Notes: generated by a model not told the origin, from the sequence alone. 64,000 nt of DNA from Acinetobacter sp. ANC 3813 (GCF_002135435.1 NZ_NEGK01000007.1:62001-126000); one strand, 5' to 3'; counted from the first letter of the stretch, positions 45,261-54,700 are shown. Translations and numbers: made by a program.

Positions 45261-46175
45261 TTAATCCTCAACAGAGAACAAACCTGTCGATAAATAACGG
45301 TCACCGCGGTCGCAGACAATGCAGACTATCACAGCATCGGGGTTTTCTTCTGCCAGTTTAACCGAAGCCCAAACTGCGCCGCCAGAAGATGTCCCAGCAC
45401 TGATGCCTTCGGTACGGGCCAATTTACGCGCTGTTTTTTCCGCTTCAATCTGCGGAATATCCATAATGCGGTCGACACGGGAAGCATCAAAAATAGTTGG
45501 AAGGTATTCTTTAGGCCAGCGGCGTATACCGGCAATATTTGATCCTTCAGAAGGCTGTAAACCTACAATCTGAATTTCTGGATTTTGTTCTTTTAAGTAT
45601 TTTGAAATACCCATGATGGTGCCGGTCGTCCCCATCGCGCTGACAAAGTGGGTAATCTTGCCGCCTGTTTGCTGCCAGATTTCCGGACCCGTTGTTAAAT
45701 AATGCGCTTCTGAATTATCTGGATTGCCAAATTGATTCAGCACAAGGCCTATGCCGTCTTTTTGCATTTGCGCAGCCATATCGCGCGCCTCTTCCATGCT
45801 GGAAGATTCAATCAGCTCTGCGCCATAGGCACGCATGGCATCTTTGCGTTCTTGGCTTGAGTTGGCCGGCATAATCAATTTCATTTGATAGCCGCGCATC
45901 GCTGCCACCATGGCCAAAGCAATCCCCGTATTTCCGCTTGTCGCTTCAATCAACGTATCGCCCGGCTTAATTTGACCGCGTTTTTCCGCCTGCATAATCA
46001 TGTTGTAGGCTGGACGGTCTTTCACAGAGCCCGCTGGGTTGTTGCCTTCGAGCTTTGCCAATACTGTTGCTTGAGTGTGACTGGCCAGACGCTGCAAACG
46101 CACCAGAGGAGTGTGTCCTACATAGCGGTCTAACAAAAAATCGTCTGCTTGAAAATCAGGGGATGTGTTACTCAT
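45261..46175 (-). CDS. cysM: Cysteine synthase B CysM
   Basis: CysM makes cysteine (or S-sulfocysteine) from O-acetylserine and sulfide or thiosulfate, using PLP. The 304-residue protein has NPAGSVKDRPAYNMI with the PLP lysine, TSGNTGIALAMVAA for phosphate binding of the substrate loop, and GTTGTIMG. The RRWPKEYLP segment is typical for CysM and absent in CysK. I set the start at ATG 46175 (MSNTSPDFQ), with AGGTG about six bases upstream. That Shine-Dalgarno lies inside a hairpin. The neighbouring gacS is divergent. Confidence 0.95.
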   Translation of the reverse strand: MSNTSPDFQADDFLLDRYVGHTPLVRLQRLASHTQATVLAKLEGNNPAGSVKDRPAYNMIMQAEKRGQIKPGDTLIEATSGNTGIALAMVAAMRGYQMKLIMPANSSQERKDAMRAYGAELIESSSMEEARDMAAQMQKDGIGLVLNQFGNPDNSEAHYLTTGPEIWQQTGGKITHFVSAMGTTGTIMGISKYLKEQNPEIQIVGLQPSEGSNIAGIRRWPKEYLPTIFDASRVDRIMDIPQIEAEKTARKLARTEGISAGTSSGGAVWASVKLAEENPDAVIVCIVCDRGDRYLSTGLFSVED

Positions 46176-46180
46176 TATTT

Positions 46181-46198
46181 GCACCTATATCGAGGTGC
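46181..46198 (-). promoter_or_regulatory. Hairpin covering the cysM ribosome-binding site
   Basis: A perfect six-pair inverted repeat GCACCT-N6-AGGTGC lies directly before cysM. The AGGTG of the cysM ribosome-binding site is in one arm, so folding of the mRNA would hide it. It could also be a binding site for a dimeric protein. Confidence 0.45.
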
Positions 46199-46328
46199 GG
46201 CTATTGTATGAAAAAATGACTTTTACTGCACCCATTTACGTGGCTTTTTCGCGAAACTGATTAAAGCGCAGTCAGTTTTAAATAATCCATGCTAATATGC
46301 CAAGCATAAGGAATAAACTGCTTCCATC

Positions 46329-49139
46329 ATGTCAAATATCAACAAAAAGCTTTTTAAACGCCTGCACTTAAATCATGCCTATGGGCAATTAATCGCACTT
46401 ATTTTTGTGCCGATTACTATTTTAGCGTGTGTAGGCGCAGCGTTGGTAATGACTGAAACGTCAAATGCAGCCAAAGCGCAGCAGCGGCAAATGGCCATCG
46501 CCATTCTTACCCGCTATCAGCCTACTGCCGAAGGCTCGGTAAACTTGCTGCTGCACTATCCTTGGCAATTTGACCAAGCGCGCTTCAACATGCAGAGCAT
46601 GCTGAACGAAAAACATTTAATCCGTGCAGCCATTCTGGATAGCAAGGGCCAAAACCGGTTGAACATCGGTCCAGAAGATCAAGAAACTTGGCCCAGCATT
46701 AATACCAAAGCCAGCTTTATTGGCCCCATCAAATTTAATAACAGCAATGTTTACGCATCAAAAATCAGCGATGAGACCAATACCCCGTATTGGCTGCTGG
46801 TCGAGCTGGACAATCAGCCTTTAGAACTTGCGCATTACCGGGTCTTAATTGTTCTGGTTGCCACTGGACTCCTGACTCTGCTTTTGCTGCTGCTGTGCCT
46901 GAATTTCTATTCGCGCCGCTGGATTGCGCCGATGTATGAAATCCGCATGCAGCTGCAGCGCCTGAATGCCGATACGCTGGATCAGCACATGGTGATTAAC
47001 AGTACCGGCGAACTGCGCTTGCTGCAGCGCGATATTGCAAATGTAGTCAAACGCCTGCATTTCAGCTTTTTAGAACTGCGCGAACACACCGAACAAACTG
47101 AAGATGACCTGCGCAGAACCTTAGATACACTCGAAGTTCAAAACATTACCTACCGTCAGGCGCGTGACCAAGCCATTCATGCTAACCAGTCCAAGTCTGT
47201 ATTTTTGGCCAATATTTCACATGAGCTGCGCACGCCGCTCAACAGTATAGATGGCTTTATTCATTTGCTGCTGCGCCAAGGCAACCTCAGCAATGAACAG
47301 AATCTGTATTTACAGACCATCCGCAAATCTTCTGCGCATTTGCTGGCGCTGATTAATGATGTATTGGATTTTTCTAAAATTGATGCCGGCAAATTGGAAC
47401 TGGAAACAGCACCATTCGATTTAGAGGAAGCAGTCTTTGACGTCATGGATATGCTCTCGCCTTTGGCTGCGCAAAAGCATATCAATATGACTTTCTATTA
47501 CGCAGATCAAGTGCCGAAGCAAGTCATTGGCGATGCGCTGCGCTTTAAACAGATTCTGACCAATCTGATTTCCAATGCCATTAAATTTACCCCAGACGGT
47601 GAAATTATTGTCCGAGTGCGAATGGAGCATGACGATATTGGGCAATGCCTGCTGCATTTCAGCGTACAGGACAGCGGCATTGGCTTAAGCGGCACAGACC
47701 GTAAAAAACTGTTTGAATCTTTCTCGCAGGGCGATGCTTCAGTCACCCGTCAATTTGGCGGAACTGGACTAGGCCTTGCCATTTCCAAGCAGCTGGTCAG
47801 CCTGATGCAGGGGCAGATTGGCTTTGAAGACAATCAGGAACGCGCGCCAACCGAAAAAGGCTCCACCTTCTGGTTTACCGCTATGTTCACGGTAGATGAA
47901 GAAGAAGTCGAAGTGCTCGCGCCACGTTTTGATAATATTCAAGTGGTTTCCTATCTGGCGCACCCTGCCACCGCGCATGTGCTGCGCCAATATTTGGAAA
48001 ATTACAACGCGCAGCATATTGAAGCGCAGTCTATCTTGGACTTGTTCAGCCGCCTCAAGCACTTGCAGCAAACTGAAAACACCTGGCTGATTGTTGATCA
48101 CAGCGGCGATACTGAAGCCATGCTGAAAGAAATCAGAACCCGCTATACCGGCAATTTAGCCGTGTACGGCTATCAAATGCTGCTGGATCCGAGCATGCTG
48201 AGCGAATACCGGGCACGCCCGCTGCATCAGCCGCTGAGCCGCAGCGCACTCATTCAGCTGCTGGGCAATCAGCCCTTCTTTGATGAAGATGAGCAAGAAG
48301 ATTTTAACGGTCAAGGCTTGCATGTTTTGGCGGTGGATGATCATCTTCCCAATTTAATTGTGCTAGAAGCGCTGCTGTCTGAACTGAATGTCACCACAAG
48401 CAAAGCCTTGAGCGGACAGGAAGCCATCGAAATTATTCAGTCACGCTATGAGCAAGGTCTGAAAAGCTTTGATTTAGTCTTTATGGATATTCAAATGCCT
48501 GTGATGTCTGGTGTCGATACCACCCGCGCCATCCGTTCATTAGAATCGACTTTTGAAAATCATAGGCGTCTGCCGATTATTGCGCTGACCGCACATGCGC
48601 TGTCAGACGAAAAGAAAAAACTGCTGCAAGTCGGCATGGATGATTATGTCACCAAGCCTATTCAAATGGATCAAATCATCCAGATTTTGACCCACTGGAC
48701 CACAGAAAGCTTTAAAAAAGTCCCCGTGCTGGAACGGACAGCCATCATTGATGCGCTGGATCCAAATATTCTTGATTGGCAGCAGAGCCTGCATTTGGCC
48801 GCCAATAAGGAAGACTTGGCGACCGACTTGCTCAAAATGCTGAATGACAGCTTTGCTCAGGAACTGGCTGAAATTGAACAGCTGATTGAGCTGGAAGATT
48901 ATCCGCAGCTGGAACATGTGCTGCACCGCTTGTACGGCGCAACCCGCTATGTGGGCGCGCCAGCCTTGCAAAAAGTGACCGGCGGTTTTGAGCAGTTTCT
49001 CTCGACCCTGCGCAAAGAGCGGCGCAAAGCAGATGACGCCTTTGTGCAGGAAGTCATGAATCGTTTAGATGAGCTGAAAACTGTGATTTCGCAAGTGCAG
49101 CATGCTTCAGAGCAGATCTTAAATAAACCCGAAACTTAA
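46329..49139 (+). CDS. gacS: Hybrid sensor histidine kinase GacS/BarA
   Basis: GacS starts the Gac-Rsm signalling chain by phosphorelay to the response regulator GacA. The 936-residue protein has a short N terminus, a membrane helix at about 22-41, a periplasmic domain to about 170, a second helix to 192, a HAMP-like linker, and HisKA with FLANISHELRTP (His298). HATPase follows (NLISNAIKF, DSGIGL, GGTGLGLAI). A degenerate receiver-like stretch (about 535-660), a true receiver with Asp720 in VFMDIQMP, and an HPt domain with His866 in HRLYGATRYVG complete it. All phosphorelay residues are present. It is divergent from cysM, as in Pseudomonas. Confidence 0.94.
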   Translation: MSNINKKLFKRLHLNHAYGQLIALIFVPITILACVGAALVMTETSNAAKAQQRQMAIAILTRYQPTAEGSVNLLLHYPWQFDQARFNMQSMLNEKHLIRAAILDSKGQNRLNIGPEDQETWPSINTKASFIGPIKFNNSNVYASKISDETNTPYWLLVELDNQPLELAHYRVLIVLVATGLLTLLLLLLCLNFYSRRWIAPMYEIRMQLQRLNADTLDQHMVINSTGELRLLQRDIANVVKRLHFSFLELREHTEQTEDDLRRTLDTLEVQNITYRQARDQAIHANQSKSVFLANISHELRTPLNSIDGFIHLLLRQGNLSNEQNLYLQTIRKSSAHLLALINDVLDFSKIDAGKLELETAPFDLEEAVFDVMDMLSPLAAQKHINMTFYYADQVPKQVIGDALRFKQILTNLISNAIKFTPDGEIIVRVRMEHDDIGQCLLHFSVQDSGIGLSGTDRKKLFESFSQGDASVTRQFGGTGLGLAISKQLVSLMQGQIGFEDNQERAPTEKGSTFWFTAMFTVDEEEVEVLAPRFDNIQVVSYLAHPATAHVLRQYLENYNAQHIEAQSILDLFSRLKHLQQTENTWLIVDHSGDTEAMLKEIRTRYTGNLAVYGYQMLLDPSMLSEYRARPLHQPLSRSALIQLLGNQPFFDEDEQEDFNGQGLHVLAVDDHLPNLIVLEALLSELNVTTSKALSGQEAIEIIQSRYEQGLKSFDLVFMDIQMPVMSGVDTTRAIRSLESTFENHRRLPIIALTAHALSDEKKKLLQVGMDDYVTKPIQMDQIIQILTHWTTESFKKVPVLERTAIIDALDPNILDWQQSLHLAANKEDLATDLLKMLNDSFAQELAEIEQLIELEDYPQLEHVLHRLYGATRYVGAPALQKVTGGFEQFLSTLRKERRKADDAFVQEVMNRLDELKTVISQVQHASEQILNKPET

Positions 49140-49245
49140 GGTACTGTAACAGCCGGCACACAGTCCTGAATTTGTGACTGCGCTGTCATGATTCAATATG
49201 CCGCGCATGCTATGCTCAGGCAAATCAAAAAAAGAGCTTTCACAC

Positions 49246-50034
49246 ATGGCACTGGTTAAACTGGAAAAAAATAACGGCATTGCTACAGTGACTTTAAACC
49301 GTCCGGACAAACGCAACGCCATGAGTTTTGCATTGCTGAAAGAACTGGTGCGCATAGCCAATCAAATTAAAAAAGACCGTTCAATCCGCTGTGTTATTTT
49401 GACTGGTGAAGCGCAAGTGTTTAGCGCGGGCATTGACCTATCCGATCTCAACGACCCTAAAAACACCGCCTATGCCGCTTGGGAGCTGATTAAACCCGGC
49501 CGAAGCCTTTTCCAGAAAGCATTTTTGGTCTGGCAGGAACTGCCTGTACCTGTGATCGCCGCCCTTGAAGGCTTTTGTTTCGGCGCTGGCATGCAGCTGG
49601 CGCTGGCGGCAGATATCCGCATCGCCCATCCAAACACCCAAATGTCCATTATGGAAAGCCGCTGGGGCTTGGTGCCGGATATGGGGCTGACCCGCTCGAT
49701 TAAAGGCATTATTGGCCTAGACTTAGCAAAAGAACTGTCATTGACTGCACGCATATTTAATGGCGAATATGCCAAAGAAATTGGCCTTGTCACACATTTA
49801 AATGAATCCCCGCTGCAGCAGGCTCAGGCGCTGGCAGCCGAGATGCTGAACCGCTCGCCAGATGCGCTCGCTGCAGTCAAGCGCGTCTTGGATGCCATGG
49901 AGCATGCGCCATCAAAATCCCTGCGCCTCGAAAAAATTTGGCAGCTGAAATTGCTATTGGGCAAAAACAGTAAGCTGGCGCGTAAAAAAGACAAAAACCC
50001 AGAAGTTCAGTTTTTACCGCGTCAATACCATTAA
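49246..50034 (+). CDS. Enoyl-CoA hydratase/isomerase (crotonase) family protein
   Basis: The protein has crotonase features: ATVTLNRPDKRNAM at the N terminus, GIDLSDL, the oxyanion-hole segment VIAALEGFCFGAGMQLALAADIRIA, and ESRWGLVPDMG with the glutamate at the position of one catalytic acid. I start it at ATG 49246 (MALVKLEKN). The frame continues 48 bp upstream but the homologous part begins here. 262 residues. It stands between gacS and a hydroxyacid dehydrogenase gene, 134 bp away, and its acyl-CoA substrate cannot be told. Confidence 0.9.
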   Translation: MALVKLEKNNGIATVTLNRPDKRNAMSFALLKELVRIANQIKKDRSIRCVILTGEAQVFSAGIDLSDLNDPKNTAYAAWELIKPGRSLFQKAFLVWQELPVPVIAALEGFCFGAGMQLALAADIRIAHPNTQMSIMESRWGLVPDMGLTRSIKGIIGLDLAKELSLTARIFNGEYAKEIGLVTHLNESPLQQAQALAAEMLNRSPDALAAVKRVLDAMEHAPSKSLRLEKIWQLKLLLGKNSKLARKKDKNPEVQFLPRQYH

Positions 50035-50168
50035 CATCGAATATCCAGCATTTAGGCAAAACAGTACGATGAAGCATTGAATACTGAGCTTTACATGCAC
50101 TGAAGTTTTAGCATTTCAAGGCAAAAAGTATTTTCGCTAACGATTGACCATACAGGCAGAGGGACAGC

Positions 50169-51038
50169 ATGAGTTTTGACCGCGGCAGCAAAATTGCATT
50201 CTTAGGCATGGGTTTAATGGGCAGCCGCATGGCTGCACGATTGCTTCAAGCAGGTTTTGAAGTCGCCGTTTGGAACCGCACAGCCAGCGCCTGTGATGAG
50301 CTGGTCGATATAGGCGCAAAAGCCCTTTCGCTTGAAGATCTAGGCAGCTATCCCGTTATTCTAACCTGCTTGGCAGATGATCAAGCCATAACAGCAGTCT
50401 TCGCACAGATTGAATCTCATCTGCAAGCAGGCCAAGTCATTGCTGATTTTTCCAGTCTATCGGTCGCGCAAACGCATCTATTGGCAGAACAGGCTGCGAG
50501 AAAACAGGCGATTTGGATTGATTCTCCTGTCTCTGGCGGTACAGCGGGCGCTGAACAAGGTACGCTGGTCATTTTTGCAGGCGGCGATGCCAAAACTATT
50601 GAACATTTAAGCTTAATCTACAATGTACTGTCTCAGCGTGTAACCCGCATGGGCAGCACAGGCACAGGCCAAGCCACCAAAATTTGCAATCAGCTGATTG
50701 TCGCCGCCAACAGCACCTTAATTGCCGAAGCTGTGGCACTGGCGGGACAAGCTGGCGTAGACACCGCATTGCTAGCCCCTGCATTAGCAGGCGGTTTTGC
50801 CGACTCAAAACCCTTTCAAATTTTAGCGCCACGTATGGCTGCACATAGCTTTGAACCCTTGCAATGGAAAGTTCAAACCCTATCTAAAGATTTAAACAAT
50901 GCTGTTCAGCTGGCGGCTTCACATCAACTCAGTATTCCTGTTGCAGAACTGGCGCTGCAGCAACTCAAAGCGCATCAAGCCAATGGTTTTGCAGAAAAAG
51001 ATTTAGCCACTGTAATTGAGCATGTCGAAAAAGCATAA
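50169..51038 (+). CDS. 3-hydroxyisobutyrate dehydrogenase family reductase, GlxR/GarR-like
   Basis: The 289-residue NAD(P)-dependent enzyme has FLGMGLMGSRMAARLL (GxGxxG), DSPVSGGTAGAEQGTL for substrate binding, and a catalytic lysine in TGQATKICNQ. The family includes tartronate semialdehyde reductase and 3-hydroxyisobutyrate dehydrogenase. The next gene is like hydroxypyruvate isomerase (42 bp later), which favours tartronate semialdehyde and glyoxylate metabolism. GAGGG before ATG is a strong start. No glyoxylate carboligase is nearby. Confidence 0.85.
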   Translation: MSFDRGSKIAFLGMGLMGSRMAARLLQAGFEVAVWNRTASACDELVDIGAKALSLEDLGSYPVILTCLADDQAITAVFAQIESHLQAGQVIADFSSLSVAQTHLLAEQAARKQAIWIDSPVSGGTAGAEQGTLVIFAGGDAKTIEHLSLIYNVLSQRVTRMGSTGTGQATKICNQLIVAANSTLIAEAVALAGQAGVDTALLAPALAGGFADSKPFQILAPRMAAHSFEPLQWKVQTLSKDLNNAVQLAASHQLSIPVAELALQQLKAHQANGFAEKDLATVIEHVEKA

Positions 51039-51080
51039 TCCTGCTAAGCTGAAAATTCCCCACTGTGCAAGGAGATGTGC

Positions 51081-51860
51081 ATGATCAAACTCGCTGTCAA
51101 TCTCTCGATGATTTTTACTGAAGTGCCGCTGATTGAACGCTTTGCCTTGGCGCGCGCACAGGGATTTGAACATGTCGAAATTCAGTTCCCCTATGAACTG
51201 AGCATTGAACAAATTCAAACTCAACTGACCGTATATGATCTAAGCCTGTGCCTGATTAATGTACCTGCCGGCGACTTAATGCAAGGCGGCAATGGGTTGG
51301 CGGGCATCCCGGGCAAAGAAGTGGAGTTCCGCCAAGCGGTCAATCAGGCCATTACTTATGCGCAAGCCTTAAATGTGCCTAGCGTGAATATTTTAGCGGG
51401 GAAACAGCCGCAAGATGCAGACCTGCTGCCCTGCCTCAATACTTTAGCCTCCAATCTCAAAATGGCTTGCCAAATGTTCAGCGCGCACCGCATTCAGCCT
51501 GTTTTTGAGATGATTAACGGCACAGATATGCCGCGATTTTTGGTACAAAATATTGCACAGGCTCAGGAAATTTTAGAAGCTGTGCGGCATCCCGCCTTGA
51601 AGATGCAGTACGACTGCTATCACATGGCCATGATGGGTGAAGATATACTGGAAGGGCTGCAAGAAAATATTGATTCTATTGGACATATTCAGTTTGCTGA
51701 CTGTCCAGCGCGGCAAGAGCCCGATACAGGGGAAATCGATTATGCAGCAATTTTCAAATGGCTAAAACAAAGCGATTATGCGGGTTTTACTGCGGCTGAA
51801 TATCGTCCAAGCCAAGCTTCAGAAAAAACATTTGCGTGGAAAGACAAATACTTTGCATAA
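51081..51860 (+). CDS. hyi: Hydroxypyruvate isomerase-like TIM-barrel protein
   Basis: The 259-residue protein belongs to the xylose-isomerase-like TIM barrel group. It begins MIKLAVNLSMIFTEVPLIERFALA and has QFPYEL, VPAGDLMQGGNGLAGIPG, MQYDCYHMAMM with metal-binding residues, and HIQFADCPARQEPDTGEIDY, the last typical of Hyi. It isomerises hydroxypyruvate and tartronate semialdehyde. AAGGAG seven bases before ATG 51081 is better than the ATG two codons earlier. It is probably in one operon with the reductase before it. Confidence 0.82.
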   Translation: MIKLAVNLSMIFTEVPLIERFALARAQGFEHVEIQFPYELSIEQIQTQLTVYDLSLCLINVPAGDLMQGGNGLAGIPGKEVEFRQAVNQAITYAQALNVPSVNILAGKQPQDADLLPCLNTLASNLKMACQMFSAHRIQPVFEMINGTDMPRFLVQNIAQAQEILEAVRHPALKMQYDCYHMAMMGEDILEGLQENIDSIGHIQFADCPARQEPDTGEIDYAAIFKWLKQSDYAGFTAAEYRPSQASEKTFAWKDKYFA

Positions 51861-51951
51861 ATTCGTGACCGAGGATGATGCTCTGATTTGAAATTTAGCG
51901 CTAAAACCGCTATATTATATATTGAATAATTGTCAGGAAAACAGACCCTCC

Positions 51952-52344
51952 ATGAATTTAGAACCATCGCCCAGCGCTTCTAATTCTCACGATCTAACCC
52001 AAAAGAAAGACGTACAAGCATGTCTTGCCGTTGTACGTGAAGCACTTGAAGATGTAAAAGCAAAAGAAATTGTTGAAATGGATGTCAGTTCAATCAGCAA
52101 TGTGACAGACGCGATTGTGGTTGCCAGCGGCACATCTACCCGCCATATCAAATCTCTTGCAGACAATGTTGCTGAAGAAGCCCGCAAAGCAGGTTTCCGT
52201 CCTATTGGTGTTGAAGGCGAACGTGATGCTGAGTGGATTCTGATTGACCTCGGTCTAGTGGTTGTGCACGTTATGCTGCCGACTGCCCGCAAATTTTACG
52301 ATTTAGAAAGCCTTTGGCGTGCTGCGCCTGAGTCTGTCGCTTAA
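51952..52344 (+). CDS. rsfS: Ribosomal silencing factor RsfS
   Basis: RsfS (Iojap) binds ribosomal protein L14 and blocks subunit joining when nutrients run short. The 130-residue protein has ALEDVKAKEIVEMDV, DAIVVASGTSTRHIKSLADNV and GEWILIDLGLVVVHVMLP-type blocks (here AEWILIDLG). The start at ATG 51952 gives a short, variable N-terminal tail of about 20 residues before the domain. A further 30 bp of open frame upstream is not needed. A terminator follows 38 bp after the stop. Confidence 0.93.
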   Translation: MNLEPSPSASNSHDLTQKKDVQACLAVVREALEDVKAKEIVEMDVSSISNVTDAIVVASGTSTRHIKSLADNVAEEARKAGFRPIGVEGERDAEWILIDLGLVVVHVMLPTARKFYDLESLWRAAPESVA

Positions 52345-52381
52345 TTAAAACCCGTTCTAACACGGCTTTTAAATAAGTTAT

Positions 52382-52408
52382 AAAAGCGGTCGAATTGACC
52401 GCTTTTTT
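52382..52408 (+). terminator. Terminator between rsfS and the convergent hypothetical gene
   Basis: The stem AAAGCGGTC/GACCGCTTT with a GAATT loop ends in six T on the plus strand. The opposite strand has an A-rich arm that also yields T, so it can serve both converging genes. Confidence 0.85.
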
Positions 52409-52429
52409 ATGATCTGAATTTTTACAGCG

Positions 52430-53050
52430 TTATAGCAGCTGATTCAAATCCACATATGGAAAAGAAGCTTTCACTTTCAATTTGGTTTGTGCATACACTT
52501 GATCTGCGCGCATTGGCCCATAAAATTCGCAAAAAACTTCATAAACAGCTGTAATAATGGCGGCATATTGGGTCAAGGGCACAGCTAGAGCAAATTCAGC
52601 GCTGCCAATAGACTCTTGAGAATCCAGCGCAATGCCTGATTGCACAATTTGCTGCTGAGCTTCCTGCTCAAAATCAGCAATATCTTTGGCAGGAACCGCC
52701 TGCAGCACATACCCAACAAACTGGCTAAAAGCATCGATCAGCTCAGCCGAAACCAATTTATCTGCAGATTCAGCTCCATTATTTTGCTGTGCACCGCTCA
52801 TCAGCTCGCTTTTTTCCATTTCAGACAGTTCATGCAGCACTTGGCGCAGCATGTCTTTACGGCAGTCACGCAGCTCCTCTGTGGTGCAAATCTCACTTAA
52901 AAACCGGTTGAGTACAAAGGCTGGCTTTTCACTGTATTGCTGCTCCCAGTGCCCCAGCACCCGCTCCAGCATGGCGCCATTAAAATACTGCTTCAATCCC
53001 CGCTCTATGGCTTGCCGGCGCTGTGTCAAATTTAGAATTTCATTACTCAT
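52430..53050 (-). CDS. Conserved hypothetical protein, helical
   Basis: I do not recognise a family for this 206-residue protein. It is predicted to be almost fully helical and acidic, with no signal peptide and no membrane segment. A low-complexity linker (SGAQQNNGAESADK) sits in the middle. The N-terminal part (RRQAIERGLKQYFNGAMLERVLGHWEQQY) looks like a helical bundle. It has a good ribosome-binding site (GGAAGAAG) and normal codon use, so it is a real gene. It is located 25 bp after amt in the same direction and may be co-transcribed with it under nitrogen limitation. Confidence 0.8.
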   Translation of the reverse strand: MSNEILNLTQRRQAIERGLKQYFNGAMLERVLGHWEQQYSEKPAFVLNRFLSEICTTEELRDCRKDMLRQVLHELSEMEKSELMSGAQQNNGAESADKLVSAELIDAFSQFVGYVLQAVPAKDIADFEQEAQQQIVQSGIALDSQESIGSAEFALAVPLTQYAAIITAVYEVFCEFYGPMRADQVYAQTKLKVKASFPYVDLNQLL

Positions 53051-53075
53051 TCTTCTTCCCCTTTCAGCTTTAGCC

Positions 53076-54404
53076 TTAGTGACGTTTGGTCATACCATCC
53101 GTCTCGAAAGTCACGTCTTTCTGAAATTCAGGATAAGACAGCTCTGCATGTTCGGTATAATCCAGCCCGCGCTGTTCATGCTGCTTGCTGACACGCAAAC
53201 CGCCCAGCGCTTTGTCCAGCACTTTAAACACGATGAACGCCACACCAAAACCCCATAGAAAAGCCGCCATCACACCTAGGCATTGAATTGAAATCACAGC
53301 GCCATTGAACATGTTATTTTCAAGAAAAATACCTGCTGCAAGGGTTCCCCAAGCCCCGCAAAAACCATGTACAGCCACCGCATCTACCACATCATCGATC
53401 TTCAGCTTTTCCATCAGGACTGGAATCACTGTCACCAACACACCTGCAACCAGCCCCGTACACACAGCAAAAATAGGCGTCATGCTGGCGCAGCCCGCGG
53501 TAATAGCAACCAAGCCGCCCAAAGAGGCATTGATGGTGCTGCGGATTAAAATCGCTTTTTGCCGCGCTAAGCAAATCAGCATATAAGCTGCAGCTGCTGC
53601 ACAGGCAGCCAAATGCGTATTTAAGGCAATGCGGCCGATGCTGACATTGGCTTGAATGGTTGAACCCGCATTAAAGCCAAACCATGCCAGCCAAAGAATA
53701 AAACCGCCCAAGGCCACCAAAGGCAAATTATGCCCTGGCAGATAATGGCTCTTCCCGTCTCGGCCAAACCGCCCTAGACGCGGGCCAAGCACAATAATCC
53801 CTGCCAGCGCTACCCAGCCGCCAATTGAATGCACTACGGTTGAACCAGCAAAATCGATAAAGCCTAAAGCTTTTAACCAGCCTTCTCCGCCAAACAAGCT
53901 GCCCCATGCCCAGCTGCCAAAAACGGGGTAAATCAAACCGCTGACGATAGCCGCGCTGACCACATAAGCCACAAAGTGAATACGCTCCGCCATCGCGCCG
54001 CTGGCAATCGTTGTCGCGGTAGCTGCAAACATCATTTGAAAAAACAGCAGATTCCAGTTCCAGTCGTCTAATTGGTTTGGTGCAAAATGGCTTAGACCAA
54101 TAAAACCGCTGTGATTGACCCCAAACATGATGCCAAAGCCCACCAGCCAAAAGACCAGCCCGCCCAAGCAAGTATCCATATAGTTTTTCATTAAGACATT
54201 TACGGTATTTTTACTGCGTACAGAGCCGCTTTCAATTAAGGCAAAACCAGCCTGCATAAAGAACACCAGTATCCCGCCGAGGATGACCCACACACTGTCC
54301 AGCGAGATGCGGATCTCTTGAATGCTGGACGTGGCCGGATCTGCAGCCGTAGCCGAAGCTGCAGTGAAGATCAACAAACTTGTTAGAATTGCTTTTATTT
54401 TCAT
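53076..54404 (-). CDS. amt: Ammonium transporter Amt
   Basis: The 442-residue protein has a signal peptide (residues about 1-21, ending TAAD) and eleven membrane helices. The two pore histidines are visible in STVVHSIGGWVALAG and AVHGFCGAWGTLAAG. Length is normal for AmtB-type transporters. GAGGGGG seven bases before ATG is a strong ribosome-binding site, and a sigma-54 promoter lies 30 bp upstream. No glnK is found beside it, unlike the usual glnK-amtB pair. It takes up ammonium at low external levels. Confidence 0.95.
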   Translation of the reverse strand: MKIKAILTSLLIFTAASATAADPATSSIQEIRISLDSVWVILGGILVFFMQAGFALIESGSVRSKNTVNVLMKNYMDTCLGGLVFWLVGFGIMFGVNHSGFIGLSHFAPNQLDDWNWNLLFFQMMFAATATTIASGAMAERIHFVAYVVSAAIVSGLIYPVFGSWAWGSLFGGEGWLKALGFIDFAGSTVVHSIGGWVALAGIIVLGPRLGRFGRDGKSHYLPGHNLPLVALGGFILWLAWFGFNAGSTIQANVSIGRIALNTHLAACAAAAAYMLICLARQKAILIRSTINASLGGLVAITAGCASMTPIFAVCTGLVAGVLVTVIPVLMEKLKIDDVVDAVAVHGFCGAWGTLAAGIFLENNMFNGAVISIQCLGVMAAFLWGFGVAFIVFKVLDKALGGLRVSKQHEQRGLDYTEHAELSYPEFQKDVTFETDGMTKRH

Positions 54405-54433
54405 AAATTACCCCCTCAAGATAATTCATTTTC

Positions 54434-54449
54434 AGCAAAAACAATGCCA
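54434..54449 (-). promoter_or_regulatory. Sigma-54 promoter of amt
   Basis: On the minus strand the sequence is TGGCATTGTTTTTGCT. It has the -24 GG and -12 GC at the right 10-base spacing and matches the consensus TGGCAC-N5-TTGCW at all but one conserved base. The start point would be near 54,423, leaving a 19-base leader with the ribosome-binding site. RpoN with NtrC control of ammonium transporters is well established in proteobacteria. Confidence 0.8.
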
Positions 54450-54673
54450 TATCATTATTCGATCAATGACATGATGCGTTAAAGCCGCGCATTCACTTGC
54501 TCTGCCTAAATTTTCAGCTGTAATGCAAATTTCAAAAAAAGTCTCTAAACAGTCGTTTTGATTCATTTTTGCTTTTTTAGTACATGTTTAGAATTCCATT
54601 GCACCAATACAGCAAAATATTCAGCGCCAGATTGTCGAAGATGCATGTTTTAGCGCCAATATTTTATTGCCAT

Positions 54674-54700
54674 AAAAAAAACCGCCCGAAGGCGGTTTTC
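54674..54700 (-). terminator. Intrinsic terminator after pntB
   Basis: On the minus strand an ACCGCC/GGCGGT stem, extended by A/T pairs, with a TTCG loop is followed by seven or more T. It lies about 65 bp past the pntB stop. Confidence 0.88.
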
